Positions 1 through 13,600 of a stretch of DNA of 64,000 bases are shown one piece after another. The DNA comes from Nipponacmea schrenckii. Lineage: Eukaryota; Mollusca; Gastropoda; Lottiidae. The DNA is taken from NCBI GenBank assembly GCA_030562195.1, contig CM060199.1:17566338-17630337 (forward strand), in the 5' to 3' direction. Numbering within the stretch: the stretch's first letter is position 1; the number at the start of each line of letters is the position of its first letter. Both the position numbers and the translations under genes were made by a program. The notes below the pieces were generated by a model. The model had not been told where the DNA came from. It was given only the letters and a program-made list of their open reading frames with translations, and ran no database searches.

Positions 1-629
1 TCAAAGATTTGTCTTCGATCCTTTTCATTGTACAGGACTACTTTCACTGGCCTTGTTTTACCATTGGAGGGCTTTCCGATACGTATTACAGTGGAGAGCA
101 GAATACCAGCAGTACCAATAAGTCTCATAAGGAGCTGTATCTTTTCGGTGTCAACTGTTTTCCGCATGTCTGGACTTTCATGGGGAGATTCTGGAAGATT
201 AAATACCATAATGTTACTGGCCCTACGTCTCTGTTCATCACTCTCTTGTATGTGCTCTACTATTTTAAGTCTCTCTTGGTTATCAGATTCAATCTGTTTC
301 AGGCTATTTTGCATTTGGCTCAGTCTTGGAATATTCTTTTTGCACACCTTGCATGACCACATAATACTGTTCGTTTTATCTTTTTGGATGAAGTCTAACA
401 TTTCAGGTGACAATTTTGAGCAAGATAAGCAAAAGAAGTACTCACACATTTCACATCTGACAGTACTCTCATTGTCAGTAATATCCTTCTCGCACATTAG
501 ACACGAAAGAGCTTCATTACTATTAGGTCTAAGACGCTTCTTTTGTTTAGATTTAGAGCCAGGTAAGTCAGGGAGGTCCATTTCTATCTCGTTTGGATCG
601 GTGTCGACAGAGGTGCTGCGTTCAGTCAT
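1..629 (-). mobile_element. Non-LTR retrotransposon ORF1 protein, 5' part (runs off window)
   Basis: An open frame of 209 codons starts at the ATG at 629 and is still open at base 1. The protein has a basic/acidic N-terminus, then a zinc-finger block with four CxxC pairs (C43/C46, C59/C62, C67/C70, C93/C96) of PHD/RING type, then a short coiled-coil-like stretch (residues about 103-135), then the motif RRRASNIMVFNLPES (about 134-148), which is how the RNA-binding domain of many LINE ORF1 proteins begins. PHD-type finger plus this motif is known from ORF1 proteins of CR1-like LINEs. The reverse transcriptase ORF would lie to the left of the window. No stop interrupts the visible part, so the copy may be young. 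A host gene is less likely because of the domain order. Confidence 0.8.
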
Positions 630-2160
630 GATGCAGTGAGGGAGTAGCGATCAAAACTACTAGCCTAGTCTGATACCAGTTCAAACAGTTCCAGTTGGGG
701 TTGTGTGTCCCTGCCTTGGTTTAGGTAGATGACTAAATATGATTACGAGGTTGGGCCTAAGAATGGATGGAGATAAGATACAAAGCTTAATACTCAGACC
801 ATCTGTGTTTCTGTTTAGGTTCTGTATTACTAATAATCCTTTCGGTAATCCTTCCTCTCAGATTCACTCGTCCCGCTCTTTTACTGGTAGGTTGTCAATG
901 TAAACAAACCATAGCTTTATCTTTATAATCTTTCCGATTATGATCCTACTACAGAATTGCACAAGAAAATCTCTACGATAAGCTACCGTATAAATGTTCT
1001 ATATCCACATGTACAAACAAAGAAAAAAAACTTCACAAAAAGTACTCAAAAAAGTTGAGAAAATATTTTTTTCAGAGAGCTTCTTGAAACGCGTCCACCA
1101 TTTTTCACGCATGCGCATGCCAAACAACAAGCTTCGGGTTTTAGCACACGTATCTAGATCTAGATATATAAGACAAATTATAATCATCATGTTGTTTTTA
1201 GAGGTCCGTTTTTTATAAATTTCTAGAATGAAATAGACAGGAATGGCAATTTGGTTTATATCTTGAATGTCTTCCCTTCATTTGGTTACAAATTATTTAA
1301 AAAAATATATAATCATTTAAATTGGCGATTAGAATAATAAATGTTGTTACGGTTTAATAAAGGGGCTTCATGATCCATGAAATTTACGTAAGTTTTTAAA
1401 TAGTTTTGGCGTATAGCAATCAATGGTAGGCCTTTTTAAGTTAAACGATTCACACAAGTCCAGGGACGCATTTCTGTAGGTTTTGGTACATGGTATTCAT
1501 TAAAGGAAGCAAACAATTGTTCGACCAACGAAAAAAATAACAAATGTTATTTCTGAATATTGAGATTTTTACCGCCTTCTTATGATGATGAAACTTACAA
1601 CAACCATCTTTGTTCAATACCATTAATTCGGCCAAGGTTTTGAACAATGTTAGCACTAAACCATTTTCTCCTTGTGTATTCAAAGCGTAGTGAGCACCAC
1701 GAAGTGAGCAAAAAAATCCAAGAATCAATTGATTCAACAGCCCTTGAAAATTCTAGTAAACCATTTCTAAGATCAATGTGACAAGTGGTATATAATAGTA
1801 ATGAAGTATTAGGTAAAGGAGTTCCAGCAAATCGCCTTTATAATAATTTACATGTTTGTACTGTTTTGATGTAGACAGATACTTCCAGCTTAGTCCGAAG
1901 AACTAATACACTGTAGACTGGTTGTGAACGTCTGGGTTCGATTCATAAATATATCCAACATTTATAGGCCTATGTACACACTTCGTCCGACGAAAGAATA
2001 ACAAGTTGACAAAACAGAGACACATAAATTTTTAGTGTTAAAATCGTTTATTCTAAGATATTGGATATTGTCTCTACCGTACTTTGGCCTTCATGTAAAC
2101 CCTTTATGTATTTCTTTAATATATGGATTCTTTCGATTTTTATTTTGTCTGCTTTAAATT
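630..2160. other. Intergenic, no gene seen
   Basis: AT-rich sequence upstream of the LINE ORF1. The start of the LINE 5' UTR must lie here but I cannot place it. A palindromic NRF1-like motif (GCATGCGCATGC, about 1109-1120) stands out. Short open frames show no recognisable protein. Confidence 0.5.
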
Positions 2161-2228
2161 TCCCCATAGAATAGACATGAACCAAATGTAAATGGACAAC
2201 AAACACTGATTTGAACTTGCAATCAAAG

Positions 2229-2272
2229 CTGCTGGTGGGCGTATTTTACCTTGCTTCACAAGGCTATCTTAA
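2229..2272 (+). repeat. 3' end fragment of the satellite-carrying element family
   Basis: The string GTGGGCGTATTTTACCTTGC followed by a GGCTATCTT-type end matches the 3' terminus of the large copy at 60.19-62.32 kb (GTGGGCGTATATTACCTTGC...). Only the end is recognisable here. Confidence 0.6.
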
Positions 2273-2489
2273 ATTTTTGCATATAAAACACGCATTCGAT
2301 GATTCCATAATATTTTCAATCGTTGTCTCAATAAACATTCAATTGTATACATCATTCGTATTAGCATTGCATGTATTAGCGAAAATATCCCACAACCAGT
2401 TTTGTAGCAGTCTCGGATTTCATATTCTTTGAATGATAAGAAAACCTTATGATACCTTCTATAAAAATAGCGATGTCCATCGTAATACG

Positions 2490-2965
2490 CTCACATTATC
2501 GGTATCGGTAGATTTTTCGTGATCTTTGATTAAAGTGCATCCTCGGGTGATAAGGAAAACCGACAATAAATTTCATCGAAATCCAGCTCTTTATCGTGTC
2601 CACAATATCTAACAACAAGGGCAATAACTCATAGTAAATAATTTTCGATCAGTTTGATTTTCAATATGGTTGAGTGATTACAACCACTCACACCACATTT
2701 CATCAAAATCTACGTTTTCAAAACCAAGGGCAAAAACTCATATTAAATATTTTTCGATTTGTCTGATTTGGTTAATTTAACTCATAGAATATAATTTTTC
2801 GATTGATCTGATTTTTAATAGGGTTCATCCTTGGTGTGAGTCTTTGTTATCACCCAAGTTTTGTCAAAATCCATCAAGAATTCAGCTCTCTAGCGTGTCC
2901 ACAACAATTGTGGACGGACAGAAAGACAGGGGCGACGACATTAATGTTTGGGCGTATAAGAAAGT
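2490..2965 (-). repeat. Satellite-carrying element, inverted partial copy
   Basis: Read on the minus strand this begins with a GGGCGTATA-related terminus (plus TGGGCGTATAAG at about 2950-2961), the GTCGTC/CCGTCC block and CCACAATTG, and then degenerate units related to those at 60.2-62.2 kb: TTGATGGATTTTGA, hints of AACCCTATT, and GAGTTATTGCCCTTG. It is the same family in the opposite orientation, truncated at its far end. Confidence 0.65.
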
Positions 2966-4456
2966 ACTAAAAAGAACTTGAAATGATGTCTATTAGTTAG
3001 TAAAGCAAATATCGATTTTAGACAACCTTGTGCCTTGAAATGATTCAATTCTATTGCGGTTTTAAATTGAGCTAATCAAGCTCTAACATTATATTATATT
3101 GCATTTATGGATTTGTTTAAATTAAGTCTCCTTTTTCTTTTCTTTTTTCTTCGTCATAGAAGACGAGAGGATGGGAGGGACTAATTATATGCTTTCGTGG
3201 TCCATGTGCCTTAAATGAAGGGCAAAAGGGCATCAAAATAATCGGGCTTAAATGCAGATTTTTGTTTCGCTTATTTTCTACGAGATACTTTACTCGTTTT
3301 TCATCTGACAGCAATTTCTTCAAGAATGAACCAATGATGTATATTGCCTTCATATTTTACACAAACCAATCAGAACCATTGTTAGAAAAGTATCTGTTAC
3401 TAACAGGGGCGCAGATCGAGGGGGTACAAATAATCGCTGTCGACAGAAGGGGGAACATAAGGGTATTTGTCGAGCGATTTTGAAATTAGAGGCGAATATT
3501 GTATTGTTTTTTATATGTGGATAAATATTTAAAAGATAAAAAAAAAGCGGTGATAGGGCGAAAACATAAGATTACCGGATCTCGAAGACACGAAATCTAT
3601 ATCGTCAATTCTTCTATTCTTGGAAATATTATTTGATGACTGGAAAATTCAGTAACATGCAAGGAGGTGCTTTTCTTTCAATAATATTTCGGAGAGCGAT
3701 AAAGATACGGTGTCACAAGCTCAACTGAAACGTTCGCATGTCGACCCCTTTTGATTAAATCCTGGGTACGCCACTGCTCCCCCCCCCCCCACATTGAAAA
3801 AGAGATCTGCGCCCCTGGTTACTAAACAAGGTCTTGATTGGTTAAATCGATACTTTTCTCATTAATTTTAAATGAAGCTGTGCAAAGTAGCCATGAAAAA
3901 TAAACGAGAGTAAGATAATAATTTAATTATCATTGCTTAAAGACAGACAATTCTAAATTACAATATAAAATAACATTATAAAGATAATCCAATAAAGAGA
4001 GACCTGGAATGGTTAGAAAATGATATGTCTTGATAATCTTATAGTCACGATCATAAAGTCATCCTTTTTTGCTTAATTGCTAACGAATTGATATTATGAA
4101 GAATGGCATTACAGTGTTCGCAATACTGCTCAAATCGCCATAGTGACTCTAAAATCCGCCTTAATAACTGCAAAATCCGACATAGGTATCTACAAAGGTC
4201 AACAAAATCTTTTGCCTTTTTTCAAAAACTAAGTCGTATGGAAACATAATACTGACCGCTTCCGTAATTCTGAATTTCTAACATTGGTAGAAAAAGGCTA
4301 TTGTATTTTTATTGATATTTCCATTATGACAGTGACTAATAGATGGTGAATAAAAGAAGTTAAACGCATGATGCATTTGATCAATTGCGTAAATATAGGC
4401 AAATATAATACAAAAACAGATTTCAAAATGCTTGTAAAGTAATATTTAAAATTTGT
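2966..4456. other. Intergenic, nothing recognised
   Basis: Downstream flank of the secreted-peptide gene. It holds a poly-C run near 3780 but no coding region, RNA gene or repeat that I can support. Confidence 0.5.
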
Positions 4457-4462
4457 TTTATT
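4457..4462 (-). terminator. Candidate polyadenylation signal of the secreted-peptide gene
   Basis: TTTATT on the plus strand gives AATAAA on the minus strand, 17 bases after the stop codon. It is the first signal downstream, but a 3' UTR this short is unusual, so a later signal may be used. Confidence 0.35.
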
Positions 4463-4478
4463 ACTTTAAGCAAAAAAA

Positions 4479-4657
4479 TTATTTCAAGCCAATTTCGTCA
4501 TCCAACACGTCATTTCCTGTTTTCGGAGGCGCCATTACGCATGTGTAGGAAGTAAAATCATCCTCCGATTTTCCACATCTGTTTAAATGAAAACGATGTC
4601 CACGATATTCACGACAGCACAAATCTAAACATTCTAAACTATCTCGGCATTCTTCCC
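4479..4657 (-). CDS. Secreted-peptide gene, exon 4 (cysteine module 2 and C-terminus)
   Basis: The acceptor CCATTACAG leads into 58 codons and a TAA stop, entering at phase 1. It encodes C118, C124, C128C129, C142 and C154, with REYRGHRFHLNR between the CC pair and C142, then an acidic tail with no cysteine. This exon shows the best resemblance to the last module of prohormone-3. Confidence 0.78.
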
Positions 4658-7600
4658 CTGTAATGGAAAAAAAGGTTTTATGACGAAATAAATAAAAACA
4701 TGTTTAATAAGGAAAAGAAATGAAATAGAGGTGCCTATATTAGATTGATGAAAGGGATGAAAGCATTTTTCATGAGGAAATTAGATATTGTGAATGTATA
4801 TATATATAATAAAATGACATATAATGAAATTATATAAGTTTGTTTCATAAGAAAATGAAGTGCAATGAAAGTATTTTTGATAATAAAAATGAAATATAAT
4901 GAAAGTATCGCTCAAAAGGATAATGAAAGTTTGTTTACAGGGACATGAATATGAAATGAAGTTGAGTTTTATAAGGAGATGAAATGAATGTTTGTGTTTG
5001 TTTTATTATGAAATGAGGACAGGCCTAAAATCCCCACACTGCACAGTGCAAAACGATATCGGTTTTCCAAAACCCAATAAAAATCCATGAATATAAATAA
5101 GTCTCATTTCATTTCTTAACCATAAACCATGTTAATCTGTGTTCTATATAAAGAAGTAGCTCTAATCCATAGGGCATTTCTAAACACTAACCAACACTCA
5201 ATTGGCATTAGTAAAGTTTTATTCTTGTAATTGAACACTAGGGGGCGCTATGATAGTCAAGACATGAATACTCATACGTGTCCAGAGCTATTTTCGCCGC
5301 TAGGGGTACTTCAGTTCCTCTAATTTACTAACTTGATAATCGAGACGTAAATGAAAGATAGATATCACGTGGTAGCCTCTTTTCCCCGAGGGACTAACGT
5401 TTATAGAAGCCGGAACGTGGAAATTGAAATGTTCTAATGAAGTTATGGTGTTTTTATATTTCAATATATCATCTCAACGACAATTGGCGAGATTTTACGA
5501 GAGCTAAACTGATGTTTTCATGTCATTACTTCCGTTAATTTATTGGAATCAAGAGAGAAGAAACATCCAATTTGAACGCAGTAATTACGTTTTTTCAACA
5601 ATTGTCTTGAAGTGAAAATTGATTTTTAGTGTCTGAAATCCATTCCACATAAAATACAAATTCTTATATTTTTAATTTCTACTTATATATCACTTTAAAA
5701 GACGGTAGTTCCGAATAGTATGGAAGACCGAACAGTCCATTATTTAGCCATCAAAATTCATTCTTAACAATGGCTGTTCGGTCTTCCATAGAATAGTTCA
5801 TGTTGTACAAATCTAAACCAGAATTATTGAATGAATTTTGTACAAAATTGATTTTAGTGTTTGGCGCTTATTATATTACTGTTCACTTTTAATACACACA
5901 CTTTACGTTACAACAATATTGTCGATATTGGGATAACACCTTCTTGGTATAGCACAGATTCGAGTGCTGAAAATTGTTTGAGACCTGAACGAGTTTCGAA
6001 CCAGCCATTTCAGAGTCAGGCATCTAATCGCCAGCAATACATGTCAACTGTCTAGATCACTCGGCCAACGGACCCTCCACAAAAATATTAGCTATTGAAC
6101 CGATATTTGATGTATCACACCAAGCACCATGGGGCATTAAAGATAAGGTAGCTGGGAACTTATGTGCTATTCCCTGGTAATGTCAACAAAAGGCGAAACT
6201 GAAGTGGAACGCAGACAAATCACTTTTCTTGAGATTGTGGCTTTTTATTTCACTCCTCAACGTTAATATTCCTTAATTGACAGACTCATATCAAATTCAA
6301 ATATATCGTATTTAGCTGAGCCATATTGAAATAAAACACAAACCTAGTTCACAATCATCACAACCATCGAGAATCTAGATAGTGATTAAAATATTTGTGA
6401 TCTATGTTCGTGTGCGTAGTTGCAAATGAAATGAAATGAAAGGAGTTTTACGTCCTACCTTTCTGCACCTTATGGACTAATGAAGACAACACCACGAAGT
6501 ATATGCTATGAGGGAAAATTTGCCAGGACAGTGGCATTAACCTGCTCTCTTTCGATTTTCAACTATCGAGGGATCAATATCGTGCAAAGGCCGGGGCTTG
6601 TCTATTCGTTCGGAAAAAAAAATATACCGTTTTTTCATGCCAGTCCCTCCGACCTGCATCACTGACAAGTGGAACCGGCCTGAAAAATCCGAATGTCAAT
6701 CTCGACCTATGCCGGGATTGAACCCGGCACCTTCATGTTAGCGGGTAAGTGTCTAACCCACTGCCACCACGGCTCCGTGTGTAGTTGCGTATGAACTTAA
6801 GTTCAAGGTCAAGATGCTTAAAGATTTAGTATATTGTAGTCTGTAATCTGATAAGAGTTATCGGTATTGATCAATTGAAGCTTTGTTTCACCAACTGTGA
6901 GATTGTTTTATAATGATGTATTCAAACTCAATTACAGTACGAATGATGGTTAATCATTTGTGCTTCAGGTATATCATGTTATTGAGTCCGTAACAATTAT
7001 GCTAGCCAATAGGGTAAATTTCTCCACGTCTATTCGAAAGTGAAAGTGGAGAACTCAGAAATAAGTTGGAAACCAGATTTATTGTAAAGCAAAAAATAAC
7101 TTTCATGTATCGGATATTTCATGCATAGGTATTTCTATAATATTTGAACAATAATGGAGAATATTAGAAGTTTATTATCCATTCGATCGAGACCTCCAGA
7201 AAGCGCCTCTTCCGATTTCTAAATGAGGTATTAATTCCACACTTTATACGATTGTTCAGAAGAAATCAACAGGGATATGGCCCTTGAAATAAATAAGTGC
7301 TTACCAGCTTTTTTATGGGGTTTAACATATCTGCTAGCTGCCAGTGCTTCTACATTTTCACATGTACTGTATCTATGTTCTGAAATATTAAAACAATAAA
7401 TACTCATGTATTTGATCTGTTCATTCAATATTGCTGAAAGAGAACGTTTGTATTCGAATATTAAGCGGAACACTTTTATTGTGCTAGGTTGTCGCCGTTT
7501 GCAATTTGTTAATTTTCTGCTTTATTGAAAATTTGTTGTCGAACAGAGCGGCCAGTCGTCAGTGGCGTTTCTAGGAAAACAATTCTAGTACACCCAAGGA

Positions 7601-10600
7601 GGGACAACTTAACTGTCCATTGGTGCTAAAGAATAATCTTACAATATGTTAAAATAAAAAAATTGAAAGTAAAAACACCACTGCGTGCAACCACAGATCT
7701 TGTACGTGTCATTCCTTTTAAAAGTTTCCAATAGGTTCAAAACTAACCTAACAAGAAAACCTAACAAGAAACTGAAACATGAGATGATTTATTCCCTTTT
7801 GTTTTAATTTTAACAACAAAAAACAACATTTTCGCATTTACAGCCAATTATTTTGAGAAAATTAATCGATTAAGCAAACATGGAGAAACATAATTATAAC
7901 GATTTTGGCTCGTTATTCATTGTTTCCATGGCGTTAGTCTCCATAATTAGTTTTAATGCAATAATTAGGATCATTACGATGGAAAATTATAGGCTTACTT
8001 TTACTGAAATATGGTTCATGTCAAACATTTATCGCTTACTTTCTGATCATTGAAAACAAGCAAACTTACTGGTGTATATTTATGAAATATTTTTCATTTT
8101 AACAATTTACTTTACTGGTAAAAAGTATCTTTTACTTTATACCAAAGAAATCTCATCACGGTAATGGTAATTATATAGAATTCCAACATGTCTTTTTTTA
8201 CTATTTAAACAGTGGAATTATTTTCGTTATTTTAGTAAAGGAAATTATGTTGATAACTATATTACTTTACCAATATCATTACTTTTGTGAATCAATACTT
8301 CATGATAAGAAATCAACAATTAACAATTTACAATCAGAAGATAGGGGAAAATACACCCTCCCATTTGGACCGGGGTTGACTGGTATAATAAACCAGTACT
8401 TGAATTTCAAGAAATGAGTATTTGGTGAGAATTTGATCTATCGAAAGATTTTTGTTGACCAGAGTGTGCTGAAAAATGGCAGTTTCCAGTAATTGCTGTC
8501 TGCTCTCTGGCATAAAACGGACAGGTTCGCCATTCATTCACCTTAAGTTATTGAGCTAATAAGTAATAGAAGTGTTCACAGTTCACAGTAATCTCTCCCC
8601 GTAATCTTTAATAATTTTGGGCTGTATGATACGACAACTGATTCGTCTTCTGGACTCACCTGTCGTACATAACCCAAAATAAGACATTGAAGCTGGAATA
8701 TTTGATGGTGACTTACTTGCATATATCGAGTATTTTGCGTTTGTTAAACAAACGTCACGTAAAGAACAACATTGGCTGCTTTGTAAACACTGTACCCCCG
8801 TTTTCACACACTGAAAAGATAGACAATTTAAATTTTAAACTATATGAATATATAAAAATACAATCTGGCACAAAATAAATAGGTCTTTAATTTATAAAAT
8901 GATATAAAAATATAGACTGCTTCCTTTCATCAATTTTTGCACTTTAATGTGTTAAATTCGAAATTCCTTGCCAAATTCAAAACCATTTGTAATACTGTTG
9001 TGTGAAGGGATGTGCAGTAGCTGACATAAACAATCTTATAAGAACGTGATCATGTCGACGTTTTCAGACATCAATCTGGACGACACCGTGGACTTCCAAT
9101 TGGAACGTTAAAGAGGTTATTCTACATGACGTAGGTGTATTTAAAATTCAAGAGGGTGTTTCTTTTTCTCTACTGCGTAAACGTGATTGAATTTAATCAA
9201 CTCAAAATTCGAATTATCTCCCTTAACGAGAGGAAAGTGACCATAAAAACTTCAGTTGTCTCGATCATCAAGCTTTTTTAATGACATTGATTACTTTCAT
9301 TATAATAATAGACTCGATCAATGTCATTTAAGATTGATTAAGAAATAACACAACTGACGCGAACAGCATTCTTCTGATGCCAAATTAACCACAAACTGGG
9401 AATACATGCGTCTTATATACGGTCGTGGAAATAGCCTTACTTTTTCAATCTTCATCAGACCAAACAGCATTAGAAAATAGGACGTAAAACTCTATTCAAT
9501 TTATTAATTTATTTCTGGAGAAACCTAGGCCCTGTTTTAATGCAATTGGGCATTGTTGAACATCTGATATATGAAAAGTAGGCCTATACTAACAATTCCA
9601 GTTTTAATAAAGTTTGTACCGATCTCCCTTCAAGTTTGTGTTAGGAAGTTGTCTAAGATTTGGATTTATTTTTTGACGTGGGACTTCACTGTCATAAGCA
9701 GATAAAATATGATAATAAGCAAGTTGGTTAATTACTCGAGATTGAACCGGTCACACATCATTACAAAATTATAAGCTGACAAGTTATTTTAAAAAACATA
9801 TATTAGCTCTGATTATCTATTGTGATCCTGTCTCTCAGTTTAGCGAAATAACGCGATGATTAGTACGCTAAACCTAATGAGGGTTTTTATTTGGTGGTAA
9901 TGACGTTAGCTATCTGATTAAAATTTAGTTAATGTTTATGGAAGTCGTTGATGATTCCATGTTTTAGAAATATTAATTACGCTGACTGAAACAATACACA
10001 AATCTTGAAGAATATTACTACCTTCCTTACAGATAACAACTTATTGGCGATTTGCTTACAACTTTACAAGGTACATTATGCAGATAGTGGTTAAGTTTAA
10101 AATGTACTTTTAATAATACATTTTCCCTTATTTCGCTCGAGACTAGAAGTTCTGCATATAAAATTAACTGATCGAATTGACTATGTCTTATATGCATGGC
10201 CCGAATTAACATCTGCTAATGTCGAATGACACCAGAAGCATATTTAAACATTACGTGATACCAAAAGCAAACTTATCGTTATATTACCAAGAAAAATTAC
10301 TTTACGTTAGGATGAACAACAAAATTATTTGCAGACTAAATGTCTGAAAGGGGAAATCAAATAATATGTTAGTAGAAGTAAATCCTCTACTTCTATGAAG
10401 CCATACATAATAAAGACGGATTTGAAACGAAATAATGTTCAATTATTATCACCTAGGTAGGGCAGTAACTAACGTCTGGTCACTGTTGTTGGTAAATTGA
10501 AATTTACAGATTATTTAGATTTCAGACTGGCATGCAGGTTTTAGCAATGTATTAATAAAAGGCCATGGATTGCCATTTTAGGTTGAGGTTGGTCTTGAAT

Positions 10601-13600
10601 ATAGTTACAAACTGCAAACTTTCTATTTCTATTTTATATTATATGTCTTTTTCTGTATATTGGAAGAGACAAGACGTCATCTAAAACTGCAAACGCCTTT
10701 GGTACAGATTTAGTCTGGATATCTAGGCCATCCCTGATCATACTTGGACGTTTCGGACAAATCAGAAGTCGGAATTTTACACCCACCGATATTCAAAAAT
10801 GCCAAATTTATAATCTACTTTATTCTAGCTTTAAATAAAATAACTTAGCACTGGAAATAGCGTCAATTTCGCATCATCCCTTTATTGCGAGTTAGATGCT
10901 TGCTCGATAACCTGAAATTCCGAGGTTCAATCCCGACAAGGGTCGAGATGCTCTTTCGGATATTCAATTTGGTTACTCCTTTTCAGTCATGGAGGTCTTA
11001 GGGGCTGACATATAAAGCGTCTAGTCGTTTGGATGGGACTGAGGCCCCGTGTGCTACAGGTGTACATAAAAGATCCCTCGACAGTTGGAAATCGCAGATA
11101 GTGTAGGCTGTCCTGACAAAATCTCATTTCACATTGTATGTTATTGTGCATCTGTATTAACTCATTAGAAGGGTAGGATTTAAAACTCCATTTGTTTTTA
11201 AAACTTTTATCGAGTAGCAGATATCATACTTTTACACATTGAATGTCTTAAAAGCTAAAGGCACAATTTAACAAAATAAACCTTTCTAGTGTGTAAATAA
11301 AAACTATATTTTCTATTGATTACATTTAAGTCACGTAATGGAAAAATTAAATTGTATAAGGTTTTTGTGTATTTTTATAATGATTGTTTTCTTAGTCAAC
11401 GCTATAGAATTGATTCATATTGTCTTATTCTGAATCCGTTTTAAGCGCTTGATATACATTTACATACTTCAATATGTAAAAAAAAGAGGTAGATGTTGGA
11501 GCTAGACGTATGCTCCAGTGGTTTTTCCATGGCTTCCACCACCCTATTTTTTCGATATGATGAAATATTAAAACGTTTTCTTTGGTATTATTTCGTGACT
11601 GTTAACAAGAATTCGGCGATATTAAATATTTAAGAAAACGTTAATCAGTTTATCTTATATGGGAAAAGCACTTTGTCAAATCTGTTTGTCTGGATGACCA
11701 GGTTTAAATCTTATTATACATGTTTGAACAGCTAAAAGTGTCTTGTTAACAGAGATTTCAATATTCGTGTTGACAAAATGTGCTTTCTGTTTATCAACCT
11801 AAATTCCATATAAATCCATCAGAAGAACATAAAATGTTGCGTGATTCGGGAACATTTCCTCATATTCTGTCAGTTTCTGTGATTTTAAGTTAACCACGGA
11901 CTGTCGACAATCTGGAAAAGTATTTTCAATATCCATTTGTGATCACGATATGACATGAAGGTTTTCATTTTCACTGGATGATCTTTATTAACGATGAAAC
12001 ATCGCATTTTATGAAAGATATTTGAATAATTGTTAACTCTAAATCAAGGCGATATGCCTCTGGAATTGAGTTAAAGACAGTTGAAATATCGTGTCCAACT
12101 AGCAAGTACATTATGTTTGCTTCAAAGGTGGCTTCAGTAGTCAGATAGCGAATAATATATTGCTCACAGCTCAATGGCGGTTGTCTGTGGACATCTGGCA
12201 AGTGGCGCTACTCATCTGGAAAACATAATTTGATCAGATGCCACAAAGTAGAGGGGCGGGTAGCGTCTTTTCTTGGGGCCCTGTCAACCTCACACTTTGT
12301 AGAAACACCACTGTTTTTTTTTTATGTTGATAGAAATGATCTAACGTAGTTTTTGACGATGACAATGTTTTGCATACTGCTCCTTTAACGTCGAAAATGG
12401 CAGTAATTTGATCGTGTTATCAACCGTACCGAATGAATACAAATATCTTGTCTCAACTATGAAAACAATTTTAGATTAATTGGGTTTTTTTATCCGATAG
12501 AATTGAACATTTAAAAGGCAAAATGATCCACTAGATACAATTCCAGCAAGAATTGAAGAAATAAATGGAATTGTTATTTTACAAATCTTTTTTCATCATA
12601 GCTCTCATACGAGTCGTTTATCTTTCACGGTCTGTTGCTGATATTGTGTACTTCTGGGAAGAATATAATATACGAGTCCTGGAATTTCTGTTTTAAAGGG
12701 ATTGTATAGAGGTTTTCTAAACGTTTACTGTGTATTGGGGACCGTGATATTATTTCTGATCTTCAGTCAGAAGTCTGAGGCTGCTACAATTAAACGGAAA
12801 CTAAGCGTTTATGACATTTAGATATATATAATTCAACGATCAGAAAGGCTTTCAAAGGTTTCAAAAACTTTGCCATAAACAGAGGAATTTCCTATAGAAA
12901 CGAATTGTACAAAATGGAATGGCCAGACGGTTTCATGACTTGAATAATATGCTATTTATGCGAGAAAGATTATGTCTTCATCGTCTGTGGTAGACAAGTA
13001 AAAATGGCAGTGGATAATACTTAGTGAAAAATTCGCTATGTAGTCTCGTATTTCTTACACATGATTTCTTCTCTTTAAACTTGGTTTAACTCCAGCTTAA
13101 TTAGGAATTATGAAATCGCTCGAGGGAAGAGTTGTCCCGATTTCCAGGATAATGTGAACTTTCAAGTACACCACTTATCTGTATATCAAGAACAAATTTA
13201 TATTAACTAGTGTTTTTTCTTCTTTATTTGCCATTTAAGGTTTGGAATGTCATGTATTTAGGGCATCATTTATTTATTTATTACCGGGTAATTCATTTAT
13301 TGATATAATTATTTATTTGCTCATTTATTCATCCACTTATTACTATTTTATAAATCATTTACATCATAAAAATATTCATTTATCCTCACCCATTTATAAC
13401 ATTACATAGTAGAGCTGAATACGTTCAATATCAACTATGTAAATTTCAAGAAAATTAATCTCACCCTATCACGGATTTCAACGTCACAGAATTTTATTAG
13501 ACTTGTGTTTATTGCGTTGAACTGTCGTCAACATTCTATATTGGATACTTAATGGTGACATATCTTTACTTTACGTGAACATAACAATTTAAAATTGGAA

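Noticed and set aside
28..639. Long plus-strand open frame of 203 codons
   Set aside because: It is the antisense shadow of the LINE ORF1 on the minus strand, which has zinc-finger and ORF1 motifs.
6728..6775. Possible tRNA gene (A- and B-box)
   Set aside because: It is the head of a tRNA-derived SINE, shown by the shared body and tail in other copies.
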